Shown: positions 27,708-36,149 of the stretch, in pieces
Layout: each line of letters opens with the position of its first letter
How positions within the stretch are numbered: position 1 is the stretch's first letter
From: an uncultured Clostridia bacterium
Lineage (GTDB): Bacteria > Bacillota > Clostridia > Oscillospirales > Oscillospiraceae
Length of the DNA stretch: 52,850 nt
Direction of reading: 5' to 3'
Assembly (NCBI GenBank): GCA_946186375.1
Contig: CAMHMZ010000015.1
Span: 1 to 52,850, forward strand
Notes under the pieces: generated by a model
The model's input: the letters and a program-made list of their open reading frames with translations, nothing else
Told to the model about the DNA's origin: nothing
The model's database searches: none
Made by a program: the position numbers and the translations under genes

Positions 27708-27767
27708 TGAGGAATGAGGAGTGAGGAATGGGGACGGGAGACGTCCTTTTTCCTGACTCCTCATTCT
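27708..27767. repeat. GAGGAAT heptamers and inverted partner between cdsA and the lipid kinase gene
   Basis: GAGGAATGAGGAGTGAGGAA at 27708 and the inverse CTGACTCCTCATTC at about 27753, which could pair into a stem. They lie in the 116-base gap between the two minus-strand genes. Confidence 0.6.
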
Positions 27768-27791
27768 GTTATTATTTAAAAAATGCAATTT

Positions 27792-28583
27792 TTATAAAAA
27801 TCTCTGCGCGAGGTGAAGGCAGAGGTAGGCCGTCGGGATGGAGAAGAGCAGGCTGTCGGCCCGGTCGAACATGCCGCCGTGGCCGGGGATGAGGTTGGAA
27901 AAATCCTTGACGCCAATCATCCGCTTGACGAGCGACTCGGCCAGATCGCCGATCTGCCCAAGCGAGGAGGAGACGAAGGCGGTCACGAGGCACACCCAGA
28001 GAGGATAGTCCCGGAAAATAAAGGACATGACAAAGCCGACGACGAGCGAGGAGAGCGCCCCGCAGACGCAGCCCTCCACGGTTTTATGGGGGGAGACGAG
28101 GGGCGCGATCTTGTGCTTGCCGAAGCGCATGCCGCCGAAGAGCGCGAAGCTGTCGCAAACCCAGGTGGCCGCCGCGGCCATCAGCAGCGTCTCCCGCCAG
28201 AGGGGCGTGACGCTGATGCGCATGAGCAGCACGAACAGAAAGCCCGGATAGGCCACGCCCGACACCGTGTAAAAAGCGCCCGGGCCGGAGACCTTTTTGT
28301 GCAGGATCCCGGAGAACATGGCCAGATAGATCGCCAGCGACAATCCGGCGATGCAGAACACGGCCTCGGCATGCAGCAGCGCCAGCACGGCCTGCAGGAT
28401 GACGTGGGTATACATGACCCAGGCGCAGCAGTAGATCTCCAGCTTTTCCAGGTTGCGGCTCAGCTCATAGCTGCACAGCAGCCCCGCCACGGCGAAAAAC
28501 AGGACGCGCGTGGGCTCGGAGAGCAGAATACAGCCGAAGGTGACAGCGAGCAGAACGATCGCGGAGGTGACGCGCTGCTTCAA
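27792..28583 (-). CDS. cdsA: Phosphatidate cytidylyltransferase (CDP-diglyceride synthase)
   Basis: Integral membrane enzyme that makes CDP-diacylglycerol from CTP and phosphatidate; 263 residues, about eight hydrophobic segments. The C-terminal CDP-synthase signature is intact: SLGQIGDLAESLVKRMIGVK then IPGHGGMFDRADS. The order cdsA then lipid kinase suggests a phospholipid operon. The usual neighbours (uppS, dxr, rseP) are not beside it here. Confidence 0.96.
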   Translation of the reverse strand: MKQRVTSAIVLLAVTFGCILLSEPTRVLFFAVAGLLCSYELSRNLEKLEIYCCAWVMYTHVILQAVLALLHAEAVFCIAGLSLAIYLAMFSGILHKKVSGPGAFYTVSGVAYPGFLFVLLMRISVTPLWRETLLMAAAATWVCDSFALFGGMRFGKHKIAPLVSPHKTVEGCVCGALSSLVVGFVMSFIFRDYPLWVCLVTAFVSSSLGQIGDLAESLVKRMIGVKDFSNLIPGHGGMFDRADSLLFSIPTAYLCLHLAQRFL

Positions 28584-28604
28584 AGCCAGCCCCCCTCTCT
28601 TTCT

Positions 28605-28784
28605 TTAAGGCTAAGTAAACGCTGATCAAATCGCCTACGGCGCCTCCCGGAAAATTTGCGCCCTGATTTCGCCACTTTTTCTTGAAATACACAAAGTATT
28701 CCTGCAAAAAAGTGCCATCATCAGAACACAAATTTTCTCGGGATCCGCTCTTGCCGATTTAATCATCGTTACCCTAATTTATTA
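28605..28784. repeat. Long-hairpin (MITE-like) element upstream of cdsA
   Basis: Outer arms CTAAGTAAACGCTGATCAAA... and ...ATTTAATCATCGTTACCCTA are imperfect inverses. Inner arms pair (GAAAATTTGCGCCCTGAT with ATCAGAACACAAATTTTC, and CACTTTTT with AAAAAGTG), so about 180 bp folds on itself. It fills most of the gap 28584-28901. Confidence 0.65.
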
Positions 28785-28901
28785 GAAGATCTTCAAGATA
28801 TTTTAAGAATAACACAATTCGGCCGGCAACTCAATAAGCAAATCTCCGCGCGTGTCGGAGAGGCGGCGCGCTTTCCCGCAAAAAAATCGCGGCACATCAT
28901 A

Positions 28902-28930
28902 TTGTGCCCGGAAAAAAACTGTGCTATGAT
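28902..28930 (+). promoter_or_regulatory. Promoter of the HerA-like ATPase gene
   Basis: TTGTGC (28902-28907) and TATGAT (28925-28930) with a 17-base spacer, 30 bases before the ATG. Confidence 0.7.
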
Positions 28931-28960
28931 AGCATCAGATAAATATAGGAGGGATCCCTT

Positions 28961-30655
28961 ATGCTTTCCGAACAAAAACTCTGGATCGCGAGATCCGAGA
29001 AAAAGCTGTATCTTCTGCCGCGCATGGCTAACCGCCACGGCCTCATCGCCGGCGCGACCGGCACCGGCAAGACCGTCACCATGAAGGTCCTGGCCGAGGG
29101 CTTTTCCGATCTGGGCGTGCCGGTGTTCCTCGCCGACGTCAAGGGCGATCTGAGCGGCATGTGCCGTCCCGGCGCCGACACCGAGGATATGCGCGCGCGC
29201 ATCGAGCGCTTCGGCCTCGAGGGCTTCTCCTACAAGGCCTATCCCACCCGCTTCTGGGACATCTTCGGCGAGACCGGCCACCCCGTGCGCGTCACGGTCA
29301 GCGAGATGGGCCCGACCCTGCTGGGCCGTCTGCTCGGGCTGACGGAGATCCAGACGGGCGTTCTGAACATCGTCTTCCGCGTGGCCGACGACAACGGCCT
29401 GCTGCTGCTGGATCTGAAGGACCTGCGCGCCATGCTCCAGTACGTGGGCGACAACCGCGGCGAGTACACCACGCTCTACGGCAACGTCTCCGCCGCCAGC
29501 GTCGGCGCCATCCAGCGCGCGCTCCTGGCCTTCGAGGCCGAGGGCGGCGAGCTCTTCTTCGGCGAGCCCGCGCTCGATATCCGCGACTGGATTCGCACGG
29601 ACGCCGAGGGGCGCGGCTACATCAACATCCTCTCCAGCCGCCGCCTGATCCAGAGCCCGCTGGTCTACTCCACCTTCCTCCTCTGGATGCTGACCGAGCT
29701 CTATGAGAAGCTGCCCGAGGTCGGCGATCTCGACAAGCCCCGCATGGTCTTCTTCTTCGACGAGGCGCATCTCCTCTTCAAAGACGCCAACAAGGCCCTC
29801 GTCATGAAGCTCGAGCAGGTCATCAAGCTCATCCGCTCCAAGGGCGTGGGCGTGTATTTCATCAGCCAGAGCCCCTCGGACATCCCCGACGCTGTGCTGG
29901 CGCAGCTGTCCAACCGCGTACAGCACGCCCTGCGCGCTTACACCCCGGCCGAGATGAAGGCCGTGCGCGCCGCGGCCAAGGCCTTCCGCGTCAACGAGGC
30001 CTTCGACTCCGAAAGCGTGCTGATGGAGCTCGGCGTCGGCGAAGCGCTCGTGAGCTTCCTGGACGACTACGGCGTGCCCAGCATCGTTGAGAGGGCCAAC
30101 ATCCTGCCGCCGCAGAGCCTGATGGGCGCGGCCGAGGAGGGCGCCGTGAACGCGCTCATCGCCGCGGACGAATTCGAGCTCAAATACCGCCAGGGCGTCG
30201 ACCGCGAGTCGGCGTATGAGATCCTGGTCAAGGCCAATGAAGAGCTCGAGCGGCTCAGACAGGAGGAGGCGGAGGCAGCCGCCGCGGCCAAGGCCGCGGA
30301 GAAGGAGGCCATCGCCGCTGAGAAGGCCGCGGCCAAGGAAGCAGCCGCCGCGCAGAAGGCCGCCGAGCGTGAGGCCATCGCCGCCGAGAAGGCCGCCGCC
30401 AAGGAGGCCGCCCGCGCCGAGAAGGAGGCCGAGCGTGAGGCCGCCAAGAAGAAAAAGATCTTCGAGCGCGCCGCCACGAACGCCGCCAGCAGTGTGGCCA
30501 GCTCCGTGACCACCAACGTGGTCAACGCCGTCACCGGCGGCAAGACCAGCTCCGCCGGCACCATCGCCAAGCGCGCCGCGTCCAACGCGCTGCGCAGCGT
30601 CATCCGCTCCGGCGCCACCAGCATCATCCGCGGCCTCTTCGGCAACTCCAAATAA
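28961..30655 (+). CDS. HerA-like/DUF853 family ATPase with Ala-Glu-Lys-rich C-terminal tail
   Basis: A 564-residue P-loop ATPase of the HerA/FtsK-like superfamily, DUF853 type. Walker A is [10 protein letters not shown] at residues 27-36, Walker B is [12 protein letters not shown], and [18 protein letters not shown] follows as sensor region. After about residue 425 comes a low-complexity tail of Ala, Glu and Lys (units like [11 protein letters not shown]) that should form a long single helix or coiled coil. A Ser/Ala/Asn-rich end ([19 protein letters not shown]) closes the protein. Function in this family is not established; relatives are often called bipolar helicases. Single-gene unit with its own promoter and terminator. 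Confidence 0.88.
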   Translation: MLSEQKLWIARSEKKLYLLPRMANRHGLIAGATGTGKTVTMKVLAEGFSDLGVPVFLADVKGDLSGMCRPGADTEDMRARIERFGLEGFSYKAYPTRFWDIFGETGHPVRVTVSEMGPTLLGRLLGLTEIQTGVLNIVFRVADDNGLLLLDLKDLRAMLQYVGDNRGEYTTLYGNVSAASVGAIQRALLAFEAEGGELFFGEPALDIRDWIRTDAEGRGYINILSSRRLIQSPLVYSTFLLWMLTELYEKLPEVGDLDKPRMVFFFDEAHLLFKDANKALVMKLEQVIKLIRSKGVGVYFISQSPSDIPDAVLAQLSNRVQHALRAYTPAEMKAVRAAAKAFRVNEAFDSESVLMELGVGEALVSFLDDYGVPSIVERANILPPQSLMGAAEEGAVNALIAADEFELKYRQGVDRESAYEILVKANEELERLRQEEAEAAAAAKAAEKEAIAAEKAAAKEAAAAQKAAEREAIAAEKAAAKEAARAEKEAEREAAKKKKIFERAATNAASSVASSVTTNVVNAVTGGKTSSAGTIAKRAASNALRSVIRSGATSIIRGLFGNSK

Positions 30656-30673
30656 ACCCCATCCATACAAGAA

Positions 30674-30711
30674 GATCCCCCGGCACAGCGTGCCGGGGGA
30701 TCGGTTTTTTT
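30674..30711 (+). terminator. Terminator of the HerA-like ATPase gene
   Basis: GATCCCCCGGCAC, loop AGC, GTGCCGGGGGATC, then GGTTTTTTT. Confidence 0.9.
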
Positions 30712-30721
30712 CGGCCGGGGC

Positions 30722-30967
30722 CTATTTCTTTTCGAGGTAGGTCCGCACCAGCTCCTGCATCAGCTCGTCCCGGTCGATGCGGGTGATGAGCGTGCGCGCG
30801 GAGTTGTAGTTGGTGATGTAGGTCGGGTCCTCCGACAGGATATAACCCACGATCTGATTGATGGGGTTATAGCCCTTGACCATCAGTGAGTTATACACGG
30901 AGGACAGGATCTCCCTCATCTCGGCCTTGCTGTCCAGCGCGGTAAATTTTCTTGTGGTTTCCTCCAT
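30722..30967 (-). CDS. ireB: IreB family regulatory phosphoprotein (UPF0297)
   Basis: An 81-residue protein that matches the UPF0297/IreB family end to end, including YNSLMVKGYNPINQIVGYIL and SEDPTYITNYNSARTLI. In enterococci IreB is phosphorylated by the Ser/Thr kinase IreK and modulates intrinsic cephalosporin resistance. It usually sits with alaS and ruvX; neither is here. A TATAAT box lies at 31002-31007 on the minus strand, but no good -35 box at proper spacing was found. Confidence 0.94.
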   Translation of the reverse strand: MEETTRKFTALDSKAEMREILSSVYNSLMVKGYNPINQIVGYILSEDPTYITNYNSARTLITRIDRDELMQELVRTYLEKK

Positions 30968-31083
30968 GGGGTTCCCTCCTTCCGTTTGGATGACCTTATT
31001 ATAACAGATTTTGCCGTCAAGTAAAGTCGAAAAAGCGAAGAAAACCCGAAAAAGCCTTTAAAAATCCGTAAAGATTTTCGCTC

Positions 31084-33765
31084 TCAGCGGATCACGGCGC
31101 CGAAACGCTCGGCGAGCGCAGCGAGGATCGCGCTCAGGGTCTCCTCCGCGTGCTCGTCTGTGAGGGTCTGATCCTCGGCGCGCATGGTCAGCGAGAAGGC
31201 GACGCTCTTCTTCCCGGCGGCGACGCGCTCCCCGGCGTAGACGTCGAACAGCGCCAGCTCCTCGAGGTATTTCCCGCCGCTCTCGCGGATGCACCGGGCC
31301 AGCTCGCCCACCGGCGTGCGCAGATCGCAGACGACGGCGATGTCGCGCGTGACGGCCGGGAAGCGCGGCAGCGGGCGGAAGACGGGCGTGCCGCCCTTGA
31401 GCGCCCAGAGCGCCTCGAAGCTCAGCTCCGCGCAGTAGAGCTCGGTGTCCACGCCGTAGTTCTTCGCCACCTGCGGATGGATCTGCCCCAGCACGCCCAC
31501 GAGCTGCTTGCCCACGTACACGCGGGCGCAGCGGCCGGGGTGGTAGGAGGGGTTGCCGCTTTCAGCCTCGAATTCGGGGCGGCCGAGCGCCATGGCCGCG
31601 AAGATCTCCTCGACCCAGCCCTTGAGCCGGAAGAAGTCCAGCTTCGGCCCGAAGGCGCCGAGCGAGAGCACCTTCGGCTCCTCGGCGGTGCCGTCGGGCT
31701 TTTTGAGATAGATCTTGCCGATCTCATACAGCCAGGCCTCGCGGTTGCGGACGTTGTAGTTGCGGGTGAGGATCTCCAGCATGGAGGGCAGCACCGTCGT
31801 GCGCATGATGCTCGTGTCCTCGCCGAGGGGGTTGAGGATGCGCAGGCTGTCGCGGCGCGGATCGTCCTTGGCCCAGCCGATCTTGTCGTAGTAGGAGGGG
31901 CTGATGAAGGAATAGGTGATGATCTCGTCCAGACCCAGGCTGCGGCAGGTCTGCCCCAGCTCGCGCTCGAACTGCTGCAGCGGGCTGAAGCCGCCGGCGG
32001 TGCTCAGCGCGCCCGTGAAGCGGACGGGGATCTCGTTGTAGCCGTAGAAGCGGGCGACCTCCTCGGCGATGTCGGAGTAGTGCTCCACGTCGCCGCGCCA
32101 GGAGGGCACGCCGATGACGTCGCCGTCGAGGGTGAAGCCGAGCTTGAGAAGGATAGAGCGCATGGTCGGCTCGTCGATGTCGGTGCCGAGCAGGGCGTTG
32201 ATCTTCTCCGGCTCGAGCTTGACGGTCTTCGGCTCGATGGGCTTCGGCAGCATGTCGATCACGCCGTCCATCACCTCGCCCGCGCCGAGGAGCTCCACCA
32301 GCTCGCAGGCGCGGTCCACGGCCTTCATCGTCCCGGCCACGTCCAGCCCCTTCTCGAAGCGGGAGGAGGCGTCGGTGCGCATGCCGAGGGCCGTGGCCGT
32401 GCGGCGCACGGAGGGGCCGTTGAAGTTGGCGCTTTCGAAGAGCACCATGGCCGTGTCGCCCACGATCTCGCTGTTCTCGCCGCCCATGACGCCGGCCACG
32501 GCGACGGGCTTTTCCTTGTCGCAGATGCACAGCATGCTCGGCGTGAGCTTACGCTCCGTGCCGTCGAGCGTGCGGATGCTCTCACCCTCGCGGGCCAGAC
32601 GCACGTGGATCTCGCCCTCGCCCACGCAGGAGAAGTCGAAGGCGTGCATGGGCTGACCGTACTCAAGCATGACGTAGTTCGTGATATCGACGAGATTGTT
32701 GATCGGGCGCATGCCGGCGTTGCGCAGCCGCTCGCACATCCAGGCGGGGGAGGGAGCGATCTTCACGTTTTTTACCATGCGCGCGGTGTAGCGCGGGCAG
32801 AGCTCCGGCTCCTCGATCACGATCTTCGCCAGGTCGTTCACGTTGCCGCCCGCCGCGGCCTTCACCACGGGCTCGTGGAGCTTCAGCTCCCTGCCGAAGG
32901 TGGCGGCGGCCTCGCGCGCCAGACCGATCACGCACAGGCAGTCGGGCCGGTTCGGCGTGATCTCGAATTCGACCACGTGGTCGTCGCGCCCGAGCAGCAC
33001 GGCCATGTCGTCGCCAGGGCGGCAGTCCTCGTGCAGGATAAAGATGCCGTCGGGGATGCAGTGGGGGAATTCCTTCTGCTCGGCGTGCAGGTCCGCGAGC
33101 GTGCAGATGCTGCCCTTCGCCGTGTCATAGGCGACAAGGTCGCCCTCATGGAGGTTCTGGCAGGCCGTTTCGCACACAGCCTCGGGCTCGAGCGCGACGC
33201 GCCAGCGGTTGACGCCGGCATTGGCCACGCCGGTGACGCGCGCGGCGATCACCTTGCCGAAAATGCGGTCTCCCGGAGCGATGGCCGGAGAGATCGAGGG
33301 CTTGAGCGGGTCGAGGGGCTTGTAGTCGCCCAGGATCGCCGCGGCCGTGATCTCCGCGTAAGGGAAGTCGTGCGTCGTCAGCTCCAGCTCCTTGAGCGAG
33401 CAGAACATGCCCTCGCTCGTCTCGCCGCGCAGCTTGCCCGCGGCGATGGTCTTGCCGCCGGGGAGCACCGCGCCGTCGAGCGCGGCGGGCACAAGGTCGC
33501 CCACGTGCACGTTCCAGGCGCCCGTGACGATCTGAACGGTTTTGTCGCCCGCGTCGGCCTGCGCGATCCACATGTGATCGGAGTCCGGGTGCTTTTTGAG
33601 CGCGGTGATCCGGCAGACCTTCACGCCCTGCATCTCGCGGCTCAGATCCTCCGTGACCTCCACCTTGGAGCCGGAGACGGTCATCGCCTCGTCAAAGGCT
33701 CTGTCGTCGACCTCGTCGAGCGGCAGATCCACAAATTCATTCAGCCATTTTCTGGATAGTTTCAT
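31084..33765 (-). CDS. pheT: Phenylalanyl-tRNA synthetase beta subunit
   Basis: Beta chain of the alpha2-beta2 enzyme that charges tRNA-Phe; 893 residues, longer than the usual 790-810. Starts MKLSRKWLNEFVDL at the ATG at 33765, with GGAAAGG upstream; the open frame continues upstream without support. The EMAP-like tRNA-binding domain (about 40-130) is followed by an unusual stretch of about 100 residues (134-232) before PDGIFILHED. Then come B3/B4 and B5 (core DVE-type EITPNRPDCL, later PSWRGDVEHYSDIAEEVAR), the catalytic-like core, and a C-terminal FDX-ACB anticodon-binding domain (FPAVTRDIAVV). Second gene after pheS under the T-box. Confidence 0.97.
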   Translation of the reverse strand: MKLSRKWLNEFVDLPLDEVDDRAFDEAMTVSGSKVEVTEDLSREMQGVKVCRITALKKHPDSDHMWIAQADAGDKTVQIVTGAWNVHVGDLVPAALDGAVLPGGKTIAAGKLRGETSEGMFCSLKELELTTHDFPYAEITAAAILGDYKPLDPLKPSISPAIAPGDRIFGKVIAARVTGVANAGVNRWRVALEPEAVCETACQNLHEGDLVAYDTAKGSICTLADLHAEQKEFPHCIPDGIFILHEDCRPGDDMAVLLGRDDHVVEFEITPNRPDCLCVIGLAREAAATFGRELKLHEPVVKAAAGGNVNDLAKIVIEEPELCPRYTARMVKNVKIAPSPAWMCERLRNAGMRPINNLVDITNYVMLEYGQPMHAFDFSCVGEGEIHVRLAREGESIRTLDGTERKLTPSMLCICDKEKPVAVAGVMGGENSEIVGDTAMVLFESANFNGPSVRRTATALGMRTDASSRFEKGLDVAGTMKAVDRACELVELLGAGEVMDGVIDMLPKPIEPKTVKLEPEKINALLGTDIDEPTMRSILLKLGFTLDGDVIGVPSWRGDVEHYSDIAEEVARFYGYNEIPVRFTGALSTAGGFSPLQQFERELGQTCRSLGLDEIITYSFISPSYYDKIGWAKDDPRRDSLRILNPLGEDTSIMRTTVLPSMLEILTRNYNVRNREAWLYEIGKIYLKKPDGTAEEPKVLSLGAFGPKLDFFRLKGWVEEIFAAMALGRPEFEAESGNPSYHPGRCARVYVGKQLVGVLGQIHPQVAKNYGVDTELYCAELSFEALWALKGGTPVFRPLPRFPAVTRDIAVVCDLRTPVGELARCIRESGGKYLEELALFDVYAGERVAAGKKSVAFSLTMRAEDQTLTDEHAEETLSAILAALAERFGAVIR

Positions 33766-33788
33766 TTTGTTCACCTTTCCTCTTTCGC

Positions 33789-33849
33789 GGGGCGATGAAG
33801 GCATCGCCCCCTACGGCTTTCCTGTAGGGGCCGATCCCCTGATCGGCCC
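33789..33849. repeat. GTAGGGG palindromic repeat between pheS and pheT
   Basis: CGATGAAGGCATCGCCCCCT then ACGG, followed by CTGTAGGGGCCGATCCCCTG. CCCCTAC and GTAGGGG face each other, with short inverted repeats outside. It is inserted in the 93-base gap inside the pheST operon. Confidence 0.55.
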
Positions 33850-33858
33850 GTCGGATCG

Positions 33859-34884
33859 TCAGAACTGCCTCAGGAAGCGTTCGTCGTTCTCGAAGATCAG
33901 CCGCAGGTCGGTGATCTTGTATTCGCCCATCGCGAGGCGCTCGAGGCCCATGCCGAAGGCCCAGCCGGAGTAGACCTCCGGGTCGATGCCGCAGCCGGCC
34001 AGCACCTTGGGGTGCACCATGCCGGCGCCCAGCACCTCGATCCAGCCCTCGCCCTTGCAGGTGGGGCAGCCCTTGCCGCCGCACTTGTGGCACTGGATGT
34101 CCAGCTCGCAGCTCGGCTCGGTGAAGGGGAAGTGGTGCGGACGGAAGCGCGTGACCGTGCCCTTGCCGTAGATCTTCTCCACGACAAGGTTCAGCGTGGC
34201 CTTGAGGTCGGCCATGGTGACGCCCTTGTCGATGACCATGCCCTCGATCTGGTGGAACATGGGGCTGTGCGTGGCGTCCACCTCGTCCTTGCGGTACACC
34301 CGGCCCGGCGCGATGATGCGGATGGGCAGGGGCCGCGTCTCCATGGCGTGGATCTGCATGGGCGAGGTCTGCGTGCGCAGCAGCACGCTGCTGTCCTGAT
34401 TGAAATAGAAGGTATCCGTCCATTCGCGGGAGGGATGCCCCTCGTCGATGTTGAGCTTGGTGAAGTTGTAGTCGGCCAGCTCCACCTCCGGGCCGTCGAC
34501 GATCTCGAAGCCCATGCCGATGAAGATGTCCTTGATCTGGTCGAGCACGTTGTACATCGGGTGCTTGTGGCCGAGCCGCCCCGTCTCGCCGGGCAGGGTC
34601 ACGTCCACGGTCTCGAGCTCCAGCTTCTTTTCGAGCATCGCGGCGGTGAGCTCCTTGCGCCGGGCCTCGATGGCGGTCTCGATGTCGCCGCGCAGCTGGT
34701 TGGCCAGCTGCCCCATCGCGGGCCGCTCCTCGGCCGAGAGCTTGCCCATCTGGCGCAGGATCCCGGTCAGCTCGCCCTTTTTGCCCAGATACCGGACCCG
34801 GAGCTGCTCCAGATCCTCCACGTCGTTGGCCGCCAGCACGGCCTGGATCGAGGCGTCTCTCAGCCTCTGCATGAGTTCTTTCAT
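33859..34884 (-). CDS. pheS: Phenylalanyl-tRNA synthetase alpha subunit
   Basis: Catalytic alpha chain, 341 residues. The N-terminal coiled coil (about 1-85) binds tRNA. The class II core has motif 1 around GFEIVDGPEVE, motif 2 in RIIAPGRVYRKDEVDATHSPMFHQIEG and motif 3 GWAFGMGLERLAM. The FTEPSCELDIQC stretch with the following CxxC pairs is the typical active-site region. The ATG at 34884 follows AAGGATGGG. First gene after the T-box leader. Confidence 0.98.
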   Translation of the reverse strand: MKELMQRLRDASIQAVLAANDVEDLEQLRVRYLGKKGELTGILRQMGKLSAEERPAMGQLANQLRGDIETAIEARRKELTAAMLEKKLELETVDVTLPGETGRLGHKHPMYNVLDQIKDIFIGMGFEIVDGPEVELADYNFTKLNIDEGHPSREWTDTFYFNQDSSVLLRTQTSPMQIHAMETRPLPIRIIAPGRVYRKDEVDATHSPMFHQIEGMVIDKGVTMADLKATLNLVVEKIYGKGTVTRFRPHHFPFTEPSCELDIQCHKCGGKGCPTCKGEGWIEVLGAGMVHPKVLAGCGIDPEVYSGWAFGMGLERLAMGEYKITDLRLIFENDERFLRQF

Positions 34885-34904
34885 TTGTCACCCATCCTTA
34901 TGAA

Positions 34905-35125
34905 TAAAAAAAGACTCCCGCCCCAGACTGGGACGAAAGCCGTCGCTTCCGCGGTACCACCCACGTTCGGCCCCGCAGGGCCGCTCTCTCGAGACGATAA
35001 CGGATCTCACCCGCCGGGGATTGGCCGGCGCTCCCGGGCGAACCAAACGGGGCGGCCCATGGAGGCTTGCAGCCGACGACCTCCACTCTCTGCGGGCGCC
35101 TGGACCGTTATTTTCCCGATCACAG
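34905..35125 (-). ncRNA. T-box riboswitch leader of pheST
   Basis: The minus-strand leader contains the T-box core AACGTGGGTGGTACCGCGGA, which pairs with the uncharged tRNA acceptor end. Upstream is a stem I region with AGAGAGTGGAGG and the matching CCTCCA. A GGTTCGCC stretch offers a UUC (Phe) specifier. The core is followed by a G+C hairpin region and TTTTTTT just before pheS. T-box control by uncharged tRNA-Phe is well established for this operon type; the exact specifier position is my estimate. Confidence 0.9.
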
Positions 35126-35133
35126 CGAAAAAC

Positions 35134-35162
35134 ACTTTATCACATTCTTCAGCCGAGCGCAA
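35134..35162 (-). promoter_or_regulatory. Promoter of the T-box pheST transcript
   Basis: Minus-strand TTGCGC (35157-35162) and TAAAGT (35134-35139) with a 17-base spacer. Confidence 0.55.
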
Positions 35163-35185
35163 GGCTTTTTTAAGCTTTCACCGCC

Positions 35186-35467
35186 TCAGTCCTGCCGCGC
35201 GTAGTCGAGCACCTGCCGCACGCCGTCCAGGATGTCCTCGTAGCTCATGAAGAGCCGCGCCTCGAAGCGCTTTTCGCCCTCGACGAAAAAGCTCGGCACC
35301 GCGTAGTAGTCATACTGATCGGCCAGCTCCGGCTGCTGCGACTCCTCGATGCGCGTCAGCGGCACCTCGCGATAGCCGGGGTCTTCGGCGTACAGCGCCT
35401 CCAGCGCGCGCCGCGCCTTGTCGCAGTAGCCGCAGCTTTCCAGATAAAACATCGTGACCTCTTTCAT
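35186..35467 (-). CDS. Glutaredoxin/thioredoxin-fold protein
   Basis: A 93-residue thioredoxin-fold protein. The CGYC active site sits at residues 12-15 in MFYLESCGYCDKARRALE, and AVPSFFVEG gives the cis-proline loop. This is the size and layout of a glutaredoxin or small thioredoxin-like reductant. The partner is unknown. It lies between the pheST leader and a divergent membrane-protein gene. Confidence 0.9.
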   Translation of the reverse strand: MKEVTMFYLESCGYCDKARRALEALYAEDPGYREVPLTRIEESQQPELADQYDYYAVPSFFVEGEKRFEARLFMSYEDILDGVRQVLDYARQD

Positions 35468-35536
35468 GGGGACGCCTCCTCTGCGTTTTTCTCCACCATA
35501 TCACACAAGAGCCGCTGAATGCAAGCCAGATTCCGG

Positions 35537-35566
35537 TTGACGGGGAGAAATCTTCTCTGATACAAT
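35537..35566 (+). promoter_or_regulatory. Promoter of the DUF3899-type gene
   Basis: TTGACG (35537-35542) and TACAAT (35561-35566) with an 18-base spacer, about 48 bases before the ATG. Confidence 0.65.
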
Positions 35567-35613
35567 AGAAGCGGACGGCAAAAGGCGTCAAAAGTATTGT
35601 CGGAGGTTGGATC

Positions 35614-35979
35614 ATGTTCAGAAAGCTGAAAAAAATCAAACCGGGGAGACTGCTGACACATGCGGTCGTCACCCTGTCGTATCCGATTATACGAGCCCTG
35701 CGGTCTGAGACGCATCGTCTGCTCGTTTTTGCCGATACCATGACGATCATTGCCCTGCTGCTCCTCGTCGCCGGGATCCTCTATGCGCTTGCCCTCCACG
35801 GGGACTTCGACAGAAGTCGTTTCGTCCTTCAAAGGGGGCTGTCAAAGGGAGAGCAGCAGAGCTTTGAGGCTTTCATGAGCGACAGAAAAAAAGAAAGAGA
35901 GGGTGCCTTCAACTATCCTCTCTTTCTTGGCCTCGTCTATATCGCAGCTGCGATGATCCTGGCTTACGGAGTTTTGTAA
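35614..35979 (+). CDS. Small membrane protein, DUF3899-like
   Basis: A 121-residue protein with a basic N-terminus, hydrophobic segments at about residues 41-62 and 104-120, and between them a charged loop (RKKEREGAFNYPLFLGL). The arginine-rich loop followed by NYPL and a second membrane segment is the layout of DUF3899 proteins. Function unknown. Its codon use is less GC-rich than that of neighbours. The TTG/ATG choice is clear: ATG at 35614 with CGGAGG upstream. Confidence 0.75.
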   Translation: MFRKLKKIKPGRLLTHAVVTLSYPIIRALRSETHRLLVFADTMTIIALLLLVAGILYALALHGDFDRSRFVLQRGLSKGEQQSFEAFMSDRKKEREGAFNYPLFLGLVYIAAAMILAYGVL

Positions 35980-36054
35980 AGCTCCGGCCGGGAAGGGGCG
36001 TGCAAGGTAGGGAGACGGCAGGTTTTGAGCGGGCCTTTTCCGCCCCTGCTTCAT

Positions 36055-36094
36055 AAAAAATGCGGGAATACACACAAGTATTCCCGCATTTTTT
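36055..36094. terminator. Bidirectional terminator between the DUF3899-type gene and the left opp operon
   Basis: AAAAAATGCGGGAATAC, loop ACACAA, GTATTCCCGCATTTTTT. T runs exist on both strands, so it can end both converging transcripts. Confidence 0.9.
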
Positions 36095-36149
36095 ATTGTC
36101 CCGTGGGAAGGGTACAAGGAGCTCATCGGAGCCGGTACAGGAGCCCGTG

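Noticed and set aside
28793..30670. 625-codon open frame antisense to the HerA-like gene
   Set aside because: Its glycine/leucine repeats are the complement of the Ala/Glu/Lys tail; no start signal.
31150..33759. 869-codon open frame antisense to pheT
   Set aside because: Shadow of an essential conserved gene.
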